Of a stretch of DNA of 15,532 nt, positions 7,023 to 13,818 are shown piece by piece (the first letter of the stretch is position 1; every line of letters begins with the position of its first letter). A program made the translations under genes and the position numbers. The stretch covers positions 1 through 15,532 of the forward strand of contig CALKHU010000192.1 in assembly GCA_937991555.1 (NCBI GenBank). The letters run 5' to 3'. The stretch comes from an uncultured Caulobacter sp. GTDB lineage: Bacteria > Pseudomonadota > Alphaproteobacteria > Caulobacterales > Caulobacteraceae. Below the pieces are notes generated by a model. It made no database searches, had not been told where the DNA came from, and saw only the letters and a program-made list of their open reading frames with translations.

Positions 7023-8075
7023 ATGGAAGCCAGCAATCCCCCGGTCCGGGACGTGGTCCCCGCGCACCGCTTCGACGAGGACGGTCTGCGCCGCTGGCTG
7101 GAGGCCCGGATCGACGGGTTCGGCGCTGGCATGCGCGTGCAGCAGTTCCAGGGCGGGGCGTCCAACCCGACCTTCCTGCTGACTACCGACACGCCGGACG
7201 GGCCGCGACGTTATGTCCTGCGCAAGAAGCCGCCCGGCCAGCTGCTGGCCAGCGCCCACCAGGTCGACCGCGAGTTCCGCGCCATGAAGGCGCTGCAGGG
7301 CCATGTTCCGGTCCCCAACATGCGGGTGCTCTGCGAGGACGACAGCGTCATCGGCGCGACCTTCTATGTGATGGACTACCTGGAGGGGCGCATCTTCCGG
7401 GACGCCACCCTGCCCGGCCTGACGCCGGCCGAGCGCGCCGCCGTCTACGACGAGCTCAACGCCACCCTCGCCAAGCTGCACCAGGTCGACCACGAGGCCG
7501 TGGGCCTGGGCGACTACGGCCGGCCGGGCGGCTACTTCGAGCGGCAGGTGGCCCGCTGGATCAAGCAGTACCGGGGCGCCGAGTCGGAGCACATCCCCGA
7601 GATGGAGGCGCTGATCGAGCGGCTGCCGGCGCTGATCCCGGCTGATGATTCCGTCTCGATCGCCCACGGCGACTACCGGCTCGAGAACGTCATGTTCCAT
7701 CCGACCGAGCCGAGGTTGATCGCGGTGCTCGACTGGGAGCTCTCGACCATCGGCCATCCGCTGGCGGACCTGGGCTACAACGCCTTCCTCTGGCGCTCCC
7801 ACTCCCCGTCCTGGGGCAGCCTCGACGGCGTCGACTTCGCGACCAGCGGCATCCCGACCGAGGAGGACTATGTCGCGGCCTACTGCCGTCGCACGGGCCG
7901 CGACGGGATCGAGGGCTGGACCTTCTACGTCGCCTTCGGCGTCTTCAGGCTCGCCTCGATCTCGCAGGGCGTCTACCGCCGCGTTCTGGCCGGCAACGCC
8001 GCCAGCGACCGCCCGGCCGAGAACGGCACGCCCCATCTGGCCCGCCAGGCGCTGGAGATCCTGGAAGGACGGTAG
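7023..8075 (+). CDS. APH-fold phosphotransferase, acyl-CoA dehydrogenase-associated type
   Basis: The 350-residue cytoplasmic protein has the aminoglycoside phosphotransferase/choline kinase fold. Visible kinase elements are the nucleotide-binding start FQGGASNPTFLLT, the lysines in YVLRKKPPG (about 64-72), EFRAMKAL (84-91), the catalytic loop HGDYRLENVMF (H215, D217, N222) and the metal-binding aspartate in VLDWELSTIGHPLADLGY (D237). This sequence style is typical of the subgroup found with acyl-CoA dehydrogenases (ACAD10/11-like), which is linked to 4-hydroxy-acid breakdown in other organisms; it is not expected to be an antibiotic-resistance enzyme. The frame is open further upstream, but ATG 7023 is preferred because AGGAG lies 6 bp before it and family similarity starts shortly after. 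No acyl-CoA dehydrogenase gene is next to it here. Confidence 0.9.
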   Translation: MEASNPPVRDVVPAHRFDEDGLRRWLEARIDGFGAGMRVQQFQGGASNPTFLLTTDTPDGPRRYVLRKKPPGQLLASAHQVDREFRAMKALQGHVPVPNMRVLCEDDSVIGATFYVMDYLEGRIFRDATLPGLTPAERAAVYDELNATLAKLHQVDHEAVGLGDYGRPGGYFERQVARWIKQYRGAESEHIPEMEALIERLPALIPADDSVSIAHGDYRLENVMFHPTEPRLIAVLDWELSTIGHPLADLGYNAFLWRSHSPSWGSLDGVDFATSGIPTEEDYVAAYCRRTGRDGIEGWTFYVAFGVFRLASISQGVYRRVLAGNAASDRPAENGTPHLARQALEILEGR

Positions 8076-8082
8076 GGGCCGG

Positions 8083-8098
8083 TTAGCGTCGCGTTAAC
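8083..8098 (+). promoter_or_regulatory. CtrA-like box TTAG-N7-TTAAC
   Basis: TTAG (8083-8086), seven bases, then TTAAC (8094-8098) match the known CtrA consensus TTAA-N7-TTAAC at all but one position. It lies 8 bp after the phosphotransferase stop and about 62 bp before a strong terminator, with no protein gene directly downstream. It could drive a short RNA or, less likely, tRNA-Asn. No clear -10 element is visible. Confidence 0.45.
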
Positions 8099-8160
8099 CA
8101 TGTCGGCGCAGCCTTTCCTCGCCCCATTTGCGGGTCACCCATCTTGTCTTGACTGTCCAG

Positions 8161-8189
8161 GCCCGGCGTCTCCCGCCGGGCTCTTTTTT
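8161..8189 (+). terminator. Strong Rho-independent terminator
   Basis: A perfect 7-bp GC stem, GCCCGGC (8161-8167) with GCCGGGC (8175-8181), encloses a 7-nt loop and is followed at once by TCTTTTTT (8182-8189). This is the clearest intrinsic terminator in the window. It ends either the phosphotransferase transcript or a short RNA starting near 8100. Confidence 0.9.
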
Positions 8190-8254
8190 GTCGGAGTTGG
8201 CGCTTGCGTCCCCCGGCGACCACGGCTATAGCCCCCGCTCTCTGAGAGGCCTGA

Positions 8255-8329
8255 TCCGCGGTAGCTCAGTGGTAGAGCAGCCGGCTGTTAACCGGCTGGT
8301 CGTAGGTTCGAATCCTACCCGCGGAGCCA
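8255..8329 (+). tRNA. tRNA-Asn (GTT)
   Basis: This is a complete 75-nt cloverleaf. The acceptor stem TCCGCGG pairs with CCGCGGA, the D arm is GCTCAGTGGTAGAGC, the anticodon stem is CCGGC/GCCGG with loop TGTTAAC (anticodon GTT), the T arm is GTAGG-TTCGAAT-CCTAC, the discriminator is G, and CCA is encoded. It lies between a terminator and the DNA-repair methyltransferase gene. Confidence 0.97.
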
Positions 8330-8435
8330 CTCCCCTTCCCTTCATCGCCGCCTTGCGTCCGGACCATGGGCCGGCGTCGTCGACGTCCGGAATCCGCGAG
8401 ACGACCCGCGGGCGGCGTCCTAGGCTGACGCGGCC

Positions 8436-9011
8436 ATGGTCGCCCACGCCTACGCCCTGTTCGACACCGCCATCGGTCGTTGCGGCATCTGCTGGGGCGA
8501 GCGCGGCATCGTGGGCGCCGCCCTGCCCGGTCCGGGCGACGGGCAGATGCGCGGCAGGTTCGCCGAGCGGTTCCCGGGCGCGGTCGAGGCCAATCCTCCG
8601 GCCGAGTACGCGGCGGTGATCGAGGACGTCGTGGCCCTGCTGGCCGGCGAGAGGCTGGACCTGTCGGCCGCGCCGCTGGACCTGTCGGCCTGCCCGCCGT
8701 TCCATCAGCGGGTCTATGCCGTGGCGCGGAAGATCCCGGCCGGCGAGACCATGACCTACGGCGAGATCGCCCGGGCGCTCGGCGCCGGCCCGGAGGCCGC
8801 CCGGGCGGTCGGCGAGGCGATGGGCCGCAATCCGGTCCCCATCCTGATGCCCTGCCATCGCGTGCTGGGCGCGAACGGCAGACCGGGCGGATTCTCCGCG
8901 CCGGGCGGGGTCGCGACCAAGCTGAAGATGCTGCAGATCGAAGGCGCCAGGATCGGCGCGACGCCGACGCTGTTCGACTCGCTGCCCCTGGCCGTGAAGC
9001 CTGCGAAGTAG
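8436..9011 (+). CDS. ogt: Methylated-DNA--[protein]-cysteine S-methyltransferase
   Basis: This single-turnover repair protein moves the alkyl group from O6-alkylguanine (or O4-alkylthymine) in DNA to its own cysteine. The 191-residue product has a poorly conserved N-terminal ribonuclease-H-like domain (1-85) and the conserved C-terminal ATase domain: FHQRVYAVARKIPAGETMTYGEIA (89-112), the helix-turn-helix with ARAVGEAMGRNPVPI (121-136, Arg finger R123), and the active-site PCHR (139-142, acceptor Cys140) followed by VLGANGRPGGFSAPGG. There is no Ada-type N-terminal regulatory domain, so it is the constitutive Ogt/MGMT type. A 7-residue repeat, LDLSAAP then LDLSACP, occurs at 75-88. The ATG at 8436 has only a weak ribosome site upstream. 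The gene stands alone. Confidence 0.95.
   Translation: MVAHAYALFDTAIGRCGICWGERGIVGAALPGPGDGQMRGRFAERFPGAVEANPPAEYAAVIEDVVALLAGERLDLSAAPLDLSACPPFHQRVYAVARKIPAGETMTYGEIARALGAGPEAARAVGEAMGRNPVPILMPCHRVLGANGRPGGFSAPGGVATKLKMLQIEGARIGATPTLFDSLPLAVKPAK
8654..8690 (+). repeat. 16-bp direct repeat inside ogt
   Basis: GCTGGACCTGTCGGCC occurs at 8654-8669 and again at 8675-8690, period 21 bp. It encodes two copies of LDLSA seven residues apart. The repeat keeps the reading frame and sits at the junction of the two protein domains, where length can vary. It looks like a recent in-frame tandem duplication. Confidence 0.85.
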
Positions 9012-9040
9012 CGGCCCGAGCGGCCCCGCGAGCCCCACCT

Positions 9041-9062
9041 CGCCGCCACGAACCCGGCGGCG
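9041..9062 (+). other. Hairpin downstream of ogt
   Basis: CGCCGCC (9041-9047) pairs perfectly with GGCGGCG (9056-9062) around an 8-nt loop, 30 bp after the ogt stop. A second GGCGGCG at 9069-9075 could pair with the same left arm. There is no T-tract, so it is either a 3'-end stabiliser or a Rho-dependent end. The sequence becomes clearly AT-richer after 9076, where the promoter region of the next gene begins. Confidence 0.45.
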
Positions 9063-9158
9063 TCGCGCGGCGGCGTTCAATCGAAAGGCATTCTCATTCT
9101 CATAGATCATTCCGGTTTTCGGAGCGACCTATACAGTTCACTCTCATATTCGGAGCAG

Positions 9159-9172
9159 TTGATAAGGATCAA
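9159..9172 (+). promoter_or_regulatory. Perfect FNR/FixK box TTGAT-N4-ATCAA
   Basis: TTGAT (9159-9163), AAGG, ATCAA (9168-9172) is an exact match to the known FNR/FixK consensus; the dyad extends to GTTGAT/ATCAAC (9158-9173). Its centre is about 116 bp upstream of the autotransporter ATG. With the usual activator position at -41.5, transcription would start near 9207. This suggests activation under low oxygen by a FixK/FNR-type regulator. Confidence 0.7.
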
Positions 9173-9210
9173 CGAGGCAATCCGTACACTCATCGATTTC
9201 TCTCGCGTCC

Positions 9211-9229
9211 GACGTTTACATGAAACGTC
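9211..9229 (+). promoter_or_regulatory. Perfect dyad GACGTTT-N5-AAACGTC, putative operator
   Basis: Two perfect 7-bp inverted arms (9211-9217 and 9223-9229) are separated by ACATG, 52 bp before the autotransporter ATG and 38 bp after the FNR/FixK box. If transcription starts near 9207, as placement of the FNR box implies, this dyad lies just inside the transcript, where a repressor site or a 5' UTR hairpin would act. The binding protein is not known. Confidence 0.5.
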
Positions 9230-9281
9230 CAGATCGCACTTCTCGGCGGAATCCCGTCGCAGAGGACTGAGGGGAAATGCC

Positions 9282-12200
9282 ATGATCTCTACTGTCACAA
9301 GACATAGTCGCCTGTCCGCGAGTGTTTCTGCACTTGCGCTGATCGTCGCCTCGCCCGTGCTGGCCCAGGCCGTGGTCAGTCCCGGCCAGGACGTCGGCCC
9401 CGAGTTCGTCATCACCGCCGACCAGGTGCTCACGCAGGGCGTCACCGACACGAGTTCGCCCGCGGCGACGGCCGTCGTCGCCTCGACCGCCCAGGGCACG
9501 ATCGTCCAGCGCCTCCAGGTCGAGGAAACGGAGCCGGCGGCTCCGGTCTCCGGCGCGGCGGCGGCGCCGGCCGCGCCAGGCGGCGTGGACGCGACCATCT
9601 CGATCAGCAACGCCGGATCGCTGTCGATCAAGGCCCTCGCGACCGCGAACAATCCCGAGGGACACGCCGTCGCCAACGCCCAGCTGGTGGACGCGGTCTC
9701 CCAGATCGCCACGACCCCGAACGCCAACGCCACCGTGACCCTGACCAACACCGGCCGCCTCGACTTCGGGGCCGTCGCCAGCGCGACGGGCGCCGACTTC
9801 CCCGGCGACGTCGCCGCGCGGGCGCATGCGACCGCCAACGGCGGCCTGCACCAGGAGGCCACGGTCGAGGCCGGCGGCACCGGAACCGCCACGACGTCGA
9901 TCTCCAACAATGGCGTGATCCTGTTCGGCGGCTCCGCCACCGCAAACGCAGCGGGCGATGCGCTCGCCCGGACCACGGCGGAGGAAGCCGTGTTCATGCG
10001 CGCCCAGGCCAACGGCGGCGGCGCCGGGGTGACCACGACGACCTTCACCAACAACGCCACCCTGACGGCGACGGCCGGCGCGACCGCCGCCTCGAGCGCC
10101 GGCGGCGCCGTGGCCGAGTCCACGCTCGGCGGCGGCGAACACGGCCTGTTCCATATCCGGGCCTCGTCGAACGGGGGCGGCGACGACAGCTCCACAGTCA
10201 CCTTCAGCAACGCGGCCGCCGGGCGGATCTCCGCGACCACCGCCGCGACCGCCGAGGGCCTGACCGGAGCGACCTCCAGCGCGACGGCGAGCAACGTCCT
10301 CGTGACCAAGGTCCAGTCCAGCGGCCAGGACGGCGGCCTCGCCAGCGCCACCGCCTCCAACAGCGGCCGGATGGATATCGGCGCGACCAGTTCGGCGATC
10401 GCCCACGGCGAAGGCGCCAAGGCCGAAGCCAACGCCAACGTCGAGGCCGCTGTCCAGCAGGTGGCCGAGGCCGAAGGCTCGCCGCAGATCGAGAACCGCC
10501 TCGCCTCGGTGACCTTCACCAACGCCGCGGCGGGCGCGCTCAATGTCACCGGCTCGGCCACCGCCCTGGGCGACAATGCCTATGCCGGTTCGATGCTGGA
10601 CGGCGCCGTGCTGCAGCAGGCGACCACGACGGGCGCGGCTCGCGCCAGCTTCACCAACGCCGGCACGTTCCTGGCCAGCAGCTCCGCTTCCGCAACCGGC
10701 CTCTCGGGGACGGCGGAAGCCGTCGCCCTGGGCGTCGAACAGGAGGTCGTCGGCAACACCGCCGAAGCCCGCTTCGCCAATACCGGCGGCTTCACGGTCA
10801 GCTCCGCGGCCGGCGTGTTCGGCGAGGAGACCGGCACGGCCATGGCCGGGGCGGTCGGCTATACGGCGTTCGGCGATCCCCTCACCCTGGCGGTGACGAA
10901 CGGCGGAACGATCACGGTTTCGTCCAGCGCCCAGGCTGCGGGTCCGGCGAGCGCGGGCGCGCTCGGCATGGGCTTCTATGGCACCTTCGACCCGACCGCC
11001 GTCACCGAAGGCGAGGAAGGCGGCGGCCACGGCGGCACGGAAGGACACGGCGGCCCGACCAACGGCGGCCATGGCGGCGGCGAGGAAGGCCCCGTGGTCT
11101 GGGAGGAAGAGGCGACCAACACCATCGCCGGGGCGGTGACCAACAGCGGGACGCTCTCCGTCACCGCCACCGCCTCCGGTGTGGCGACGCCGAGCGACGC
11201 CATGGCCCTGATCGAGCCGGTGGACCTGCCCGTCGGCGCCACGGCGGTGGGCCTGGACTTCATGTCCGCCTCCAACACGGCCACCCTGACCAACACCGGC
11301 GTCATCCGCGTCTCCGCGGTCTCGAACGTGGGCGTCGCCTCGTCGACCGGCATCCTGGTCCGTGACTTCCCGGAGTCGCCGATCGTGGCGCCCGAAGGCT
11401 CGGTGTTCACCATCGTCAACGACGGCGGCTCGATCATCGCCCGGGAGAGCACCGACGGCGGGGCCACCTGGCGGCACGGGACGGCGATCGACACGACCGG
11501 GGCTCCCAACGCGGTGACCATCCGGTTCCTCGGCGCGAGCTCCGTCTATGGCGACATCGACATCTCGGCCGACGATTCGATCACCATCGCCGCCGGAACG
11601 ACCCAGCTGGACGGCCTGATCAACCCCGGCGGTGAACGCGAGGGCTCGCTGACCATCGGGTCGGGCGGCGTGCTGCACCTGCGGGATCCCCGTCTGGGCA
11701 ACCCGGCCTACTCCGGACCGGCGGGGGGCTATGTCGACAGCTTCACCCTCGCTTCCGGCGGCGTCCTGGCGATCGACCTGGCGGTGTCCTCCAACCCGTC
11801 CGGCATCGCCGCGCTGGCGGCCCCCACCCCGCCGCCGGTGATCGTGACCAACACCGCCAACCTGGCGGGCACGCTGCGGGTGCACCTGACGTCCCCGAAC
11901 GGGCTGTTTGGCGACGCCTACAGCTTCGACGACGTCATCGACGCGACCACGATCATCGGCAACTTCAGCAGCGTGGTCTCCAGCACCGGCTCGCCGCTGC
12001 TGGCCGTCACGGCGACCAAGGACGCCTTCGCCAACATCGACATCACCGTGCAGCGGGTGAGTTTCGGCGCCGTGCCCGGCCTGACCTTCAACCAGGGCGC
12101 GGTCGGCGACGGCATCGAGCAGGTCTATGACCCCTCGCAGACCGGTCCGTTCGGCGATCTGCTGGCGAACCTGTTCCTGCTCGACGCGGCGGACTATCCG

Positions 12201-13178
12201 CTGGCGCTCGAGCAACTGACGGGCGCCCAGACCGCGGGCTACCTCCAGGCCGTGCGCAATGGCGACCAGACGCTGAACTCCGTCATTACCGAGCAGGGTT
12301 CCTGTCTGTTCAGCGAAGGCGGGTTCGACGCCTGCCGTTCGCCCGGCGACGGCCTGCGCATGTGGGCGACGGCGGGCCAGCAGAGCGCCAGCGTCGACAG
12401 CGACGGCAACGCGCCGGGACATGAGGCCGAGCACGGCTTCGGCGTCATCGGTCTCGACTATGTGTCGGGCCAGGCGATGTTCGGCGGCTACGTCGGCTAC
12501 AGGACCATGGACGTCGACTTCGACCGCCAGGACGGCCGGATCGAGTCCGACGGCTGGCTGCTGGGCGCGAGGGCGGGCTACGACCGCGGCGACTTCTATG
12601 TCCGCGGCAACGCCAGCTACGCCAACCTCGACGGCGACAGCGAGCGCAGCATCAGCATCCTGACCACCGCCGGCGTCGCCGCCGGCAAGCCGGAGGTCAA
12701 GACCCTCTCCCTGTATGGAGAGGCCGGCGCCCGCTTCATGGTCGGCAAGACCTGGCTGTCGCCGTTCGTCGCGGTCGACTACGACAATGTCGAGTTGAAC
12801 GGCTTCACCGAGACCGGCGTGCCGGGCGCGAACCTCGAGTACGGCAACCAGTCCGACTCGCACGCCTCGATGGTGGCGGGCGTGCGGTGGTCGGGTCGCC
12901 TCGGGCCGGTCGTGCCGGAGGCCCGCCTCGCCTACCGCTACGACCTCGGGGACCGCTCGTTCGAAGCCCGGGCCCGGTTCGACGACGCCCCGGCCGGGAG
13001 CGACTTCACGGTCCGCTCGCCCGCGGTCGACAGAGGCGCGTTCCAGGCGGGCCTCAGCCTGTCGGGCGCCTTCTCCGACCGGATCACCGGACGGCTCGGC
13101 TATGCCGGCCGCTTCGGCGACGGCATCGATGACCAGGCCGTCTACGGCAGCCTGGTGATCACCTTCGGCGGATCGTGA
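9282..13178 (+). CDS. Autotransporter (type V secretion) outer-membrane beta-barrel protein with repeat passenger
   Basis: The 1298-residue product is a classical autotransporter. A signal peptide (MISTVTRHSRLSASVSALALIVASPVLA, cleavage near 28-30) is followed by a low-complexity linker. About 12 degenerate passenger repeats cover roughly residues 104-690, each with a core like (S/T)xTNxGxLxxxAxA (for example VTLTNTGRLDF, TSISNNGVILF, VTNSGTLSVT), typical of a surface beta-helix. A His/Gly/Glu-rich insert lies at 576-603. After a pre-barrel region with two cysteines (C1008, C1018) comes the C-terminal barrel (about 1027-1298), starting MWATAGQQSASVD and ending YGSLVITFGGS. The frame is open upstream to 9159 but only via a TTG inside the FNR box; ATG 9282 has AGGGGA 6 bp before it and makes a clean signal peptide. 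Exported to the cell surface; likely adhesion or biofilm role is inferred. It stands alone, with a dedicated 270-bp leader. Confidence 0.93.
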   Translation: MISTVTRHSRLSASVSALALIVASPVLAQAVVSPGQDVGPEFVITADQVLTQGVTDTSSPAATAVVASTAQGTIVQRLQVEETEPAAPVSGAAAAPAAPGGVDATISISNAGSLSIKALATANNPEGHAVANAQLVDAVSQIATTPNANATVTLTNTGRLDFGAVASATGADFPGDVAARAHATANGGLHQEATVEAGGTGTATTSISNNGVILFGGSATANAAGDALARTTAEEAVFMRAQANGGGAGVTTTTFTNNATLTATAGATAASSAGGAVAESTLGGGEHGLFHIRASSNGGGDDSSTVTFSNAAAGRISATTAATAEGLTGATSSATASNVLVTKVQSSGQDGGLASATASNSGRMDIGATSSAIAHGEGAKAEANANVEAAVQQVAEAEGSPQIENRLASVTFTNAAAGALNVTGSATALGDNAYAGSMLDGAVLQQATTTGAARASFTNAGTFLASSSASATGLSGTAEAVALGVEQEVVGNTAEARFANTGGFTVSSAAGVFGEETGTAMAGAVGYTAFGDPLTLAVTNGGTITVSSSAQAAGPASAGALGMGFYGTFDPTAVTEGEEGGGHGGTEGHGGPTNGGHGGGEEGPVVWEEEATNTIAGAVTNSGTLSVTATASGVATPSDAMALIEPVDLPVGATAVGLDFMSASNTATLTNTGVIRVSAVSNVGVASSTGILVRDFPESPIVAPEGSVFTIVNDGGSIIARESTDGGATWRHGTAIDTTGAPNAVTIRFLGASSVYGDIDISADDSITIAAGTTQLDGLINPGGEREGSLTIGSGGVLHLRDPRLGNPAYSGPAGGYVDSFTLASGGVLAIDLAVSSNPSGIAALAAPTPPPVIVTNTANLAGTLRVHLTSPNGLFGDAYSFDDVIDATTIIGNFSSVVSSTGSPLLAVTATKDAFANIDITVQRVSFGAVPGLTFNQGAVGDGIEQVYDPSQTGPFGDLLANLFLLDAADYPLALEQLTGAQTAGYLQAVRNGDQTLNSVITEQGSCLFSEGGFDACRSPGDGLRMWATAGQQSASVDSDGNAPGHEAEHGFGVIGLDYVSGQAMFGGYVGYRTMDVDFDRQDGRIESDGWLLGARAGYDRGDFYVRGNASYANLDGDSERSISILTTAGVAAGKPEVKTLSLYGEAGARFMVGKTWLSPFVAVDYDNVELNGFTETGVPGANLEYGNQSDSHASMVAGVRWSGRLGPVVPEARLAYRYDLGDRSFEARARFDDAPAGSDFTVRSPAVDRGAFQAGLSLSGAFSDRITGRLGYAGRFGDGIDDQAVYGSLVITFGGS
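9594..11345 (+). repeat. About 12 degenerate passenger repeats of about 40-55 residues (some longer)
   Basis: Inside the autotransporter, units recur with a (V/I/F)(T/S)xxNxGx(L/I/F)xxx(A/S) core followed by an Ala/Gly/Ser-rich stretch. Unit starts are near residues 104, 150, 203, 250, 304, 353, 408, 453, 494, 534, 613 and 663. Repeats differ strongly at the protein level and are not recent DNA duplications. They probably form the coils of a beta-solenoid. Confidence 0.7.
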
Positions 13179-13217
13179 TCGTCAGCGCAACGGTCCGTCA
13201 GGATCTTGCGCAAGGCG

Positions 13218-13245
13218 TCGGGGCCGGTGGAAACACCGGCCCCGA
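13218..13245. terminator. 12-bp GAAA-loop hairpin between convergent genes
   Basis: TCGGGGCCGGTG (13218-13229) and CACCGGCCCCGA (13234-13245) form a perfect 12-bp stem with a GAAA tetraloop on the + strand. It lies between the autotransporter stop (13178) and the stop of the convergent regulator (13253). No T-tract follows on either strand, so it is a probable bidirectional 3'-end structure rather than a textbook intrinsic terminator. Confidence 0.6.
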
Positions 13246-13252
13246 AGCTGTT

Positions 13253-13630
13253 CTACGAGACGGGTCGGGGCGCTTCCGGGCCCGTCGCCGCGCCGTCGCG
13301 TGAGCGGCCGTTGGCCACGTCATGCGCCCAGTCCCGGAACAGATCGCGGGCCGCGTCGAGCATCTCCCGCGCGCCGGCGGAGATCGAGTACCGGGCCAGC
13401 CGGCCATCGCTTGAGTCCCGCTCGGAAATGATCAGTCCCTTCGCGTGGAGGCGCTTCAAAGCAGCGTAAAAAGTGCTGCTGGCCGAATGATGCATACTGA
13501 GAATCTCGGCCGGATTCATCCGACCGTGTTCGTAAAGTATGGAAAGAATTTCATACTCTGGACATAAGACCCGGAGCTTGAACTTGTTCTCAATCCGACG
13601 AACGACCTTGGTCAGTTCCACCATCGCCAT
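13253..13630 (-). CDS. MarR-like winged-helix transcriptional regulator
   Basis: The 125-residue product is a short DNA-binding protein. The winged helix is at about 21-82: LRVLCPEYEILSILYEHG (19-36), NPAEILSMHHSASSTFYAALKRLHAKGLIISERDSSDGRLARYSIS (39-84), with the recognition helix near 50-62 and a wing carrying the DSSDGRLARY pattern common in MarR proteins. It lacks the long final dimerisation helix of full MarR proteins and ends in a Pro/Arg/Ala tail, so a PadR-like or other wHTH assignment is also possible. The ATG at 13630 has GGAGG 6 bp upstream (a second ATG follows two codons later). Its DNA is visibly AT-richer than its neighbours (13450-13600). It converges on the autotransporter; a perfect dyad lies in its upstream region, suggesting autoregulation. 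Confidence 0.8.
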   Translation of the reverse strand: MAMVELTKVVRRIENKFKLRVLCPEYEILSILYEHGRMNPAEILSMHHSASSTFYAALKRLHAKGLIISERDSSDGRLARYSISAGAREMLDAARDLFRDWAHDVANGRSRDGAATGPEAPRPVS

Positions 13631-13689
13631 CGTTTTCCTCCCGGTTCTTTTGTTCCGTGCAAGCTAGGGACGAGCTGAACTGGCAGACA

Positions 13690-13706
13690 GGCGTCATCTT
13701 GACGCC
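13690..13706. promoter_or_regulatory. Perfect dyad GGCGTCA-N3-TGACGCC, putative operator
   Basis: The 7-bp arms at 13690-13696 and 13700-13706 are exact inverted copies separated by TCT. It lies about 60 bp upstream of the MarR-like gene start, in the 207-bp gap that must contain its promoter. The 17-bp size suits a MarR-type dimer, so autoregulation is a reasonable inference. Confidence 0.45.
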
Positions 13707-13802
13707 CCCATTTTGGGTGTTGGCAGGGTGTGGGCGGCATGGACGAGGCCGCACGGCGGCCAGCCGTCGTTGCCGGAGAGGTGCGTCCCGATGGCGAACC
13801 GA

Positions 13803-13818
13803 CGGTTGCGAACAACCG
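13803..13818. other. Short hairpin after the SDR gene
   Basis: CGGTTG (13803-13808) and CAACCG (13813-13818) pair perfectly around CGAA, about 20 bp downstream of the SDR stop on the - strand. There is no T-tract. It may mark the 3' end of the kynureninase-VOC-SDR transcript. The rest of 13631-13837 holds no convincing gene. Confidence 0.35.

Noticed and set aside
6753..8036. A 427-codon - strand frame opposite the phosphotransferase and running through tRNA-Cys.
   Set aside because: It crosses a tRNA and is antisense to a clear kinase-fold gene; no domain is visible.
8099..8250. Small open frame starting at the ATG just after the CtrA-like box.
   Set aside because: It runs through the strong terminator, has no ribosome site and no recognisable protein features.
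6801..8329. Segment between two tRNA genes as a possible integrated element.
   Set aside because: No integrase and no direct repeats of a tRNA 3' end are visible, and the gene inside has ordinary composition.
9159..9281. Upstream TTG start for the autotransporter.
   Set aside because: It would lie inside the FNR/FixK box and put 41 residues before a normal signal peptide.
9216..12863. A 1215-codon open frame on the - strand opposite the autotransporter.
   Set aside because: Its composition is that of a high-GC shadow of the repeat-rich passenger; the + strand frame has a signal peptide, ribosome site and barrel.
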